A DNA stretch of 64,000 nucleotides, taken from Marsupella aquatica (taxonomy: Eukaryota; Marchantiophyta). Below the pieces are notes generated by a model that did no database searches, was not told the DNA's origin, and saw only the letters and a list, made by a program, of their open reading frames with translations. Where the stretch lies: positions 1,860,001 through 1,924,000 of the forward strand of contig OZ316896.1 in NCBI GenBank assembly GCA_973895155.1, written 5' to 3'. The position numbers were made by a program, and so were the translations under genes. Within the stretch, counting starts at the first letter, position 1, and each line of letters starts with the position of its first letter. Shown here one piece after another: positions 48,301 through 64,000 of the stretch.

Positions 48301-51300
48301 TACTTGTAACTTGTCCTCAGGGGACGCAACACAAAGTGTTCCAATCTCAGGGGAAGCAATTGTGCACATTAGCGTTGGCTCACCGGCAGACCACGAGAAC
48401 CTGAAAGAAAGACAGCTGAGCCATAAATTTGCACAGAGTAGTAGCATGCCAGAAGTCTTTGTGAGAACGGGTCAGCATAACAGAGCACGTTCCAAAAACT
48501 TTCTGTTTCTGCTGAGTGCATTCAGTGATGCTAAGGGCGGTGCACATCATGGGGCGCAATCAGTTCTCGACAATCCACAATCGTCAGAACGAAACAAAAT
48601 GTCACTTGCCAGTGTTTTATTAGTCAAGACCATGCTCGGTTTCCAATCAGATGCCTCTCCAGAACAGAAGAAAGTCGCAGCCGGCCTGACCCTTAAGCAA
48701 GGTTCCCCTTGTCACCTCTCTTGCATCTCTGGCATGAATCTGGAAGTGGTGGAAGGACCACTTCTCAAATCACTGACGTGGTTGCAAGGGCCGGCTTCAG
48801 AAGCTCTTGGGAGTAAGTTGATCAGGCATGACTCCCGCAATTTTCGTAATGCCCATCGTAACGCATTCCCTGTCGTGTACCCAGCATATCCTGCAAAGGC
48901 TTTGCCTATATCCCTGCACCACTACAAAGGATCGCAAGGCCACTCTTTGATTGTATCATCTCAATTCATACTATGCGCTTGAAAATGGAATCCATGATTC
49001 GAGAGGGATAATTATGGGGTATTGAAAATGGAATCCATGATTCTAGAGGGATAATTATGGGGTACAGTGATACAACGTTTACGTACGAGCTGTGTAATCT
49101 GTTGCTTGTCTCTCTTAATACACAGGGCTGAAGGTATTGCTATCTCCTACATTACGAAACCAATTGAAACAGCTTGGTACTCCTCTTCCTGGATCTGTGC
49201 TACTTCATGGACCCCCAGTAAGTTTGACGTTAATTTATTCTGCCTCGCTATCTCGGTGGCACCATATGCTGTATTTGCTATTTAACTTGCAGGCTGGTGT
49301 GTTACAGAATCTAATGCCACCGGGAAGCATGAACGAGACAATGTGATAGTACTCGTTATATATCTGGAAATCTGCTCGTGTTTTTGGTGGCTGATCTGAA
49401 CATCAAGATTTCTGTTTTGTTTAAAAGAGCAATTACGTTGGTGGTTTCAACCTACGGTAGTAGATGTTGCATTGGCAATTGTAAATTCTCGTTTCTTTAG
49501 TACTTTTTGAAAATGGAGAAAGTTGACTCTGGAGAGGCCCATTTACAGGCCTGTGGCAAAACACAGCTAGCGTTGGCACTTGCACGAGAGTTGCAGGACG
49601 ATGAGAGTGTGCTCTCCCACAGGTACTTCTTCCCCTCATCTTACTGTCCAAGAATTTTTTGTCGCAAATGTCTTGCCTGTCACGAGTTATTTGATGAGTG
49701 GAATTAAAGTATGAATTATGAGTCGACTATCTTCCCCACCTTTTCTAGGAAATGATCTTTTTAAGTGACCCCTCAACTTACAGTACAGCTGTGCGTTGTA
49801 GGGTGTTGGTGAGATGTTCTGACCTAGTTGGAGAGCAAGCCATGGTGATTAGAAGAGTGCTGCAGGACGCAGTACAAGAAGCCATGCACTATGCACCATC
49901 TTTGATCATGCTTGATGACTTAGATGTGCTTCTTCCAGCAGCTGAATCTGAAGGTCCAGAGCCAGGCATCGCAGTACTGTCAATTGCCGAATTTCTAGCA
50001 GACCTCATTGACATTTGTCAGGTAAGAGAGCTGAGATGGGTGGATAGAGCCCATCATACAGTTTTCCGAGACAAAATTGTCAACGGTGGGTGATAATGTA
50101 TCGTATTCCTTAAGTAAAGATGTGGTTCTGTGCCAGGGTCGTCGGAACAATGAATTTGTACAAGCAGCGGTTGCGTTTCTGGCGGTGGCGAAGTCATCAA
50201 CAGCACTTCCAGCCTGTCTGTGCCTCTCAGGTCTGAACATGTTCGTCGTTCATTTCAAATTTATTATTCGTTTTTGTTTCGGTGGGCACCCACATACCAT
50301 ACTCAAAACACCAGCCCACATGTGCTTGAAATCAAACATAGGATGACGGCGTGCGTAACCTTGATTATCTTACCAGACTTCTTATAGTCGTTTTGGGCGT
50401 TGCAATTATTTTCCTCTTAAAAAGTTTTTGTGCCCTCCAACTCCCTACAAAGAGTATTAGAATGATTTGATTCGTATTCTTGGGCAAATTATTATGTTGT
50501 GGTCTGCTTTACATTGCAAACTTTTGTAAAAGCTGCCAACTATAGTTATTGAAAGAACTAGTCAGGATAGTACATCCCTGACCTTCATTTCTGGCTAAGC
50601 TTTGAATCTCCGAGCTAGGCTCAGCAAACATAGTTAAAGATTGCATCGAGTCTGGGGATCGACGTGTTCTCGAACAAGCCCTTTCAAAAATGGTCTCTGT
50701 AAGCTCTCCTTGCAGGACTATTGACATCCTCATATCTCCTGAGTACTTCAATCAGCTTGTAATTCGCACAATACAGTCAAATCCGGGTCATTCGTCAGCA
50801 TCGCGAGCGTTGTATGTCGATTTAAGGCCTCGTCAGTATTGACCCTTACTCTTTGGATTGGCAGGAAGGTTTGACTTTCATGTGCAGTTGACTGCCCCTG
50901 CAACCACTGAAAGGGCAGCCATACTCGACCAGATCGTCACATCTCGTGGGTTGAGATGCTCTAAGTCTGTCGCAGCTAAGGCTGCAGCCAATTGTGAAGG
51001 TGCAGATGCCTCAGACATGGTAACGTGTCGTACATCCTGCTAATTGCCCACAATTCCATTTGGCCAGTCGAGTTTGTTCATAGAAGTTCGTTTCGGTGGT
51101 GAAATATTTGAAGCGCAAAGGACGTTGAGTCGTTTCGATATAGATTGAGCGTTTGTCTAGAGATGGTTTGACAGTCAGGGTTGTTCTGCTCTGTTAGGGG
51201 TTTCAAAACCCGCTCGAATAAAACTCTGGAAATAACTCTAAAACCCAACAACAGAAAAACTAAACAGCCCCCGTTAATGCGATGAAAGCCCAGCAAAATT

Positions 51301-54032
51301 GACAAATTCGTCGTTTGTTTTCAAGTACAGGAACTCTTGCTGGATAGAGCAGTGCATGCTGCTGCCAGTCGATTTTTATCGGGGGCACAGGAACAGCAGC
51401 CGAGTCAAGCAGCCGCAACTGAGGAGGTTCATGTGGGTAATGGTCAACAGCAGACCTTGAGAAATAGGAATGGCCTAGGACATGAACAAGCACCGAGGCA
51501 TTTACAGAGCACACGATTTGAACTCCTGGATCAAGACTTCAATGTTGCCTTGAAGGAGTTTGTCCCACTAGCTATGAGAGGTATCACAAAGGCTGGAACT
51601 CAAGTAGCCAGTCTTGGGTGGGACGATGTTGGGGGTCTGTATGAGACTCGAGTGGCTCTACAAGAGGTATTGGACAAACTGTTTTTGTATACTTGTAGTG
51701 ATCTTTAGCAGACAAGGGCCCTGGTTAGCTCATTTTAGAATGTCGTGCGTTTCCTCTACATAATTTGGTCATATTATCGTTTTGAGTAGGAGCTTGCATT
51801 CTTGACGGTTGATCCCTTTCTTATCTCATGTCCGGGAATGTTTCTCATGTATTTCTTTGTTCATCAAAATCATGTTCCACATTGTGTGTTGATTTCCATT
51901 GTCCAGATGCTGGAGATGCCTGTGAAGTATAGCAAAATATTTGAACAAGCACCCTTGAGACTTCGAACTGGGGTTCTTCTTTATGGACCTCCAGGTTGTG
52001 GAAAGACCCACATCGTTGGGGCTGCTGCTGCAGCCTGTTCTCTCCGCCTCATATCTGTGAAGGGCCCAGAGCTGTTGAATAAGTACATCGGTGCTTCTGA
52101 GCAAGGGGTAAGTAAATTACTTATTGGTGAGGTGGCTTCTAGATCGTGTTTCATTTAGATCATCTACCTCGCATTTTTCGGGTCTCAGGGGAGGTTTGCT
52201 TTCAGTTCCATTCATGCGTGCAGTTGTGGAACAACGGGGCCTGTTTTTTCTGAAGCACTGGTGGGATCTTCAAGCCGTTCTAGACCAGTATCACGTTTGG
52301 AACCCAGTGCGAAGGAAGGGACATACGCTGGTGAACTAGATCAATGTCTAAAGTAGGGTATTGCAGACTTTCACCAATCAATGATGTATCTAAGTGGGTG
52401 GATCCTGGCAGGTGCGAGATGTGTTTGCCAGGGCAACAGCAGCAGCACCATGCATCCTTTTCTTTGATGAGTTTGATGCCATTGCCCCCCAGCGAGGGCA
52501 TGACAATACAGGGGTCACAGACCGAGTTGTAAACCAGGTGTAAATCTACCTCATGTGATATGTTGTGCTTGGTCTTAGACTGCCAACAATCTCGTTAGAA
52601 TGCATTAAGATGCCAAGCAGCAATGAATGATCATCTAAAATTTTTTCTGCTTAGTTCAGAATGCCGAGATGAAACTGGACAGTTAATTTTCAAGGTTCTC
52701 GTCTTAGGGAAGTATATTTTTCGTTGAATTGAAGGTTGCGTAGTAACAGATGGAAATTGTGGGTACATTGAGTTTGTGTTTGCAGCTTTTGACAGAATTG
52801 GATGGAGTGGAAGCTCTCAATGGAGTTTTTGTGTTTGCTGCCACCAGGTTTGCGCACTTTCGATCGATGGAGAGCATGTCACGTTCCAGTGGATCCAATC
52901 TGAAAGCTGTGGAAGTTCTGTGTATCCACTTTGTTTACTTCCTTCACAAATATCATTTAAAAAATGGCTGTTACAAACTCTCTCCTATAAAGTAATATTG
53001 TTAAATTTGCCATATGTGTATTATGTAGCTTATCGTTCCCGTTGGCCCTTGTTCAGTCGGCCAGATCTGCTAGATGCGGCACTTCTGAGGCCTGGGCGAC
53101 TTGACCGCCTGTTAATCTGTGACTTCCCGTCTGTGAGGGCGCGTTCTGAAATTTTAGAAGTTCTCGCACGAAAGGTACGTTGTCGCATTCCCACCATTTC
53201 ACTATTATAATCGGCGTGGCCGGGGCCTCATAGCTTTGTGTGAGGGTGCCAAAGGGTGTTAATGGGCGTGAGATTTCAGTTTCCTTAGTGCCCATTCGTT
53301 GCATCCTCAGCCGTCCTTCTCATCCATTTAAGGGCATTCGTTGTCGATACTATTATGCTTGTCAGAAGCTACGGTGACCATTGACACTTAAGGTGACCTA
53401 GAGTTACACTGATTCACCTCATTTTTATGTTGCAGCTCCCTCTAGCAAATGATGTTGACTTGGATGAAGTGGCATCTTTAACCGAAGGTTTCAGCGCTGC
53501 GGACTTGCAAGCTGTTCTCTCAGATGCGCAGCTGGAGTCAGTCCACACATTTCTGGAAAGGACCAAGCAAGGGGTCCAGGATAATCAGACCGGAAAGCCT
53601 ATCATTACAATGACTCAGCTACGAGAGACAGCCATTAATGCTAGGCCATCTGTACCAGATAATGAACGGCGACGACTCTATGGGATCTATGATGCTTTCA
53701 TTGGTGCCAAGAGGTCCCTCTCATCAAAGGTATTCCAAGAATCGGTCCTTAGCATTGCTATTCGTCCATGCCAAATGCCTGCTAGCTGAAAATTCTCTAA
53801 AACTAGTAGGTGAGCAATTTTTTCACAATCGAACTTCCTTAGGAAACTTGCAAAACATATCTCCCGGCTTCGATCTGATTTGAGGTCAAGAAGGAGTCAA
53901 TTCATTCAAGGAGAGGGAATATGTGAGCTCTCATGGGGAGGCTAGGAAATTGTGTGGATTCTTAACCTTCTCCTAATCGTGTTTGTTTTTTGGCAGAGAG
54001 ATGTTAAAGGCAAGAGAGCCACTCTTGCTTGA
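45386..54032 (+). CDS. PEX1: PEX1, peroxisome biogenesis AAA+ ATPase, 17 exons
   Basis: Exons: 45386..45589, 45705..45878, 46321..46416, 47075..47618, 47958..48812, 49126..49217, 49549..49622, 49802..50021, 50137..50230, 50865..51019, 51331..51666, 51907..52107, 52412..52537, 52786..52847, 53057..53174, 53436..53729, 53997..54032. Frame is kept throughout; 1226 residues. The N-terminal double-psi-barrel region has [10 protein letters not shown] and [11 protein letters not shown]. The D1 ATPase has Walker A GPPACGKT (residues 653-660) and Walker [12 protein letters not shown], with Asp in place of the usual catalytic Glu, as known for PEX1. D2 has GWDDVGGL, Walker A GPPGCGKT (975-982), Walker [16 protein letters not shown] (Glu1035) and the sensor/arginine-finger stretch [13 protein letters not shown]. 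The tail [11 protein letters not shown] matches plant PEX1. With PEX6 it forms the hexamer that pulls the import receptor PEX5 from the peroxisomal membrane. Confidence 0.94.
46748..46851. repeat. 52-bp tandem duplication in PEX1 intron 3
   Basis: GGAGCCCTATTTACTTATC starts copies at 46748 and 46800, each ending CCCTTAACGTAGATTTTATT. They are nearly identical and intronic, so recently formed. Confidence 0.88.
48979..49064. repeat. 43-bp tandem duplication in PEX1 intron 5
   Basis: TTGAAAATGGAATCCATGAT begins two adjacent copies at 48979 and 49022, differing by about one base (TTCGAG versus TTCTAG). The repeat lies in the intron before the exon encoding the D1 Walker A start. Confidence 0.88.
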
Positions 54033-63826
<9,794 letters not shown>

Positions 63827-64000
63827 AGAGTATTTTGAAGCAATTCGGAATCCACCTGGTCTGTCTGTGCAATAAGTGTTCTTCTGAAGAGATTAGCAGG
63901 CAGGTGGTTAGTCAATCAGTCACCAACGTAGCTACCCAAGGCAAAATTTAGTATCTTCTGGGAAGTGTCTGCGAATCTATTTGTGATCAGCAGACGCTGC
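63827..64000 (+). other. HSP90 3' flank to window end
   Basis: These last 174 bases after the TAG stop are probably 3' UTR. I see no further gene or signal. Confidence 0.6.

Overview
The window is nuclear DNA from a green plant. Six protein-coding loci read clearly as plant-type eukaryotic genes: five are interrupted by GT-AG introns, and one is a long single exon cut by the left edge. A short plant-type telomere motif (TTTAGGG) and a decayed Ty1/copia retrotransposon agree with this. The gene set (plant-type MIF, UBP22, a WDR48/UAF1 homologue, a GT17 glycosyltransferase, PEX1, cytosolic HSP90) fits a land plant or close streptophyte relative. The 13-exon cytosolic HSP90 and the PC-esterase protein with an Ig-like domain are unlike typical flowering plants and lean towards a bryophyte, lycophyte, fern or streptophyte alga, but I cannot name the species.

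Layout: 1-1.75 kb, type II membrane protein with a PC-esterase (SGNH-like) domain (+). 1.75-8.17 kb, AT-rich intergenic DNA with tandem repeats and a MITE-like inverted-repeat element. 8.17-10.46 kb, three-exon MIF/D-dopachrome-tautomerase-like gene (-). 10.46-16.15 kb, repeats, including one copy of a dispersed family. 16.15-18.57 kb, UBP22-type deubiquitinase (-). 18.57-23.9 kb, intergenic with a second copy of the dispersed family. 23.93-29.49 kb, 17-exon WDR48/UAF1-like WD40 protein (+). 29.5-40.9 kb, accessory DNA with an 84-bp in-frame triplicate, a 159-bp MITE-like element, a copia element with both LTRs (-) carrying a nested inverted-repeat insertion, a strong hairpin and two more copies of the dispersed family. 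40.95-42.52 kb, GT17 glycosyltransferase (+). 45.39-54.03 kb, 17-exon PEX1 (+). 56.45-63.83 kb, 13-exon HSP90 (+).

The genes are independent housekeeping loci, not a cluster. UBP22 and the UAF1-like gene lie next to each other in divergent orientation and both belong to deubiquitination, but their known complexes differ (SAGA module versus USP1/12/46-type activation). PEX1 exports receptors from the peroxisome membrane, and HSP90 is the general cytosolic chaperone. I found no convincing new multi-gene system. The most unusual signals are a direct repeat flanking one UAF1 intron, which suggests intron gain by duplication; a repeated N-terminal extension on HSP90; the dispersed repeat family; the inverted-repeat elements; and the 84-bp in-frame tandem repeat. 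All exon boundaries were read by eye from splice signals, reading-frame continuity and family similarity.
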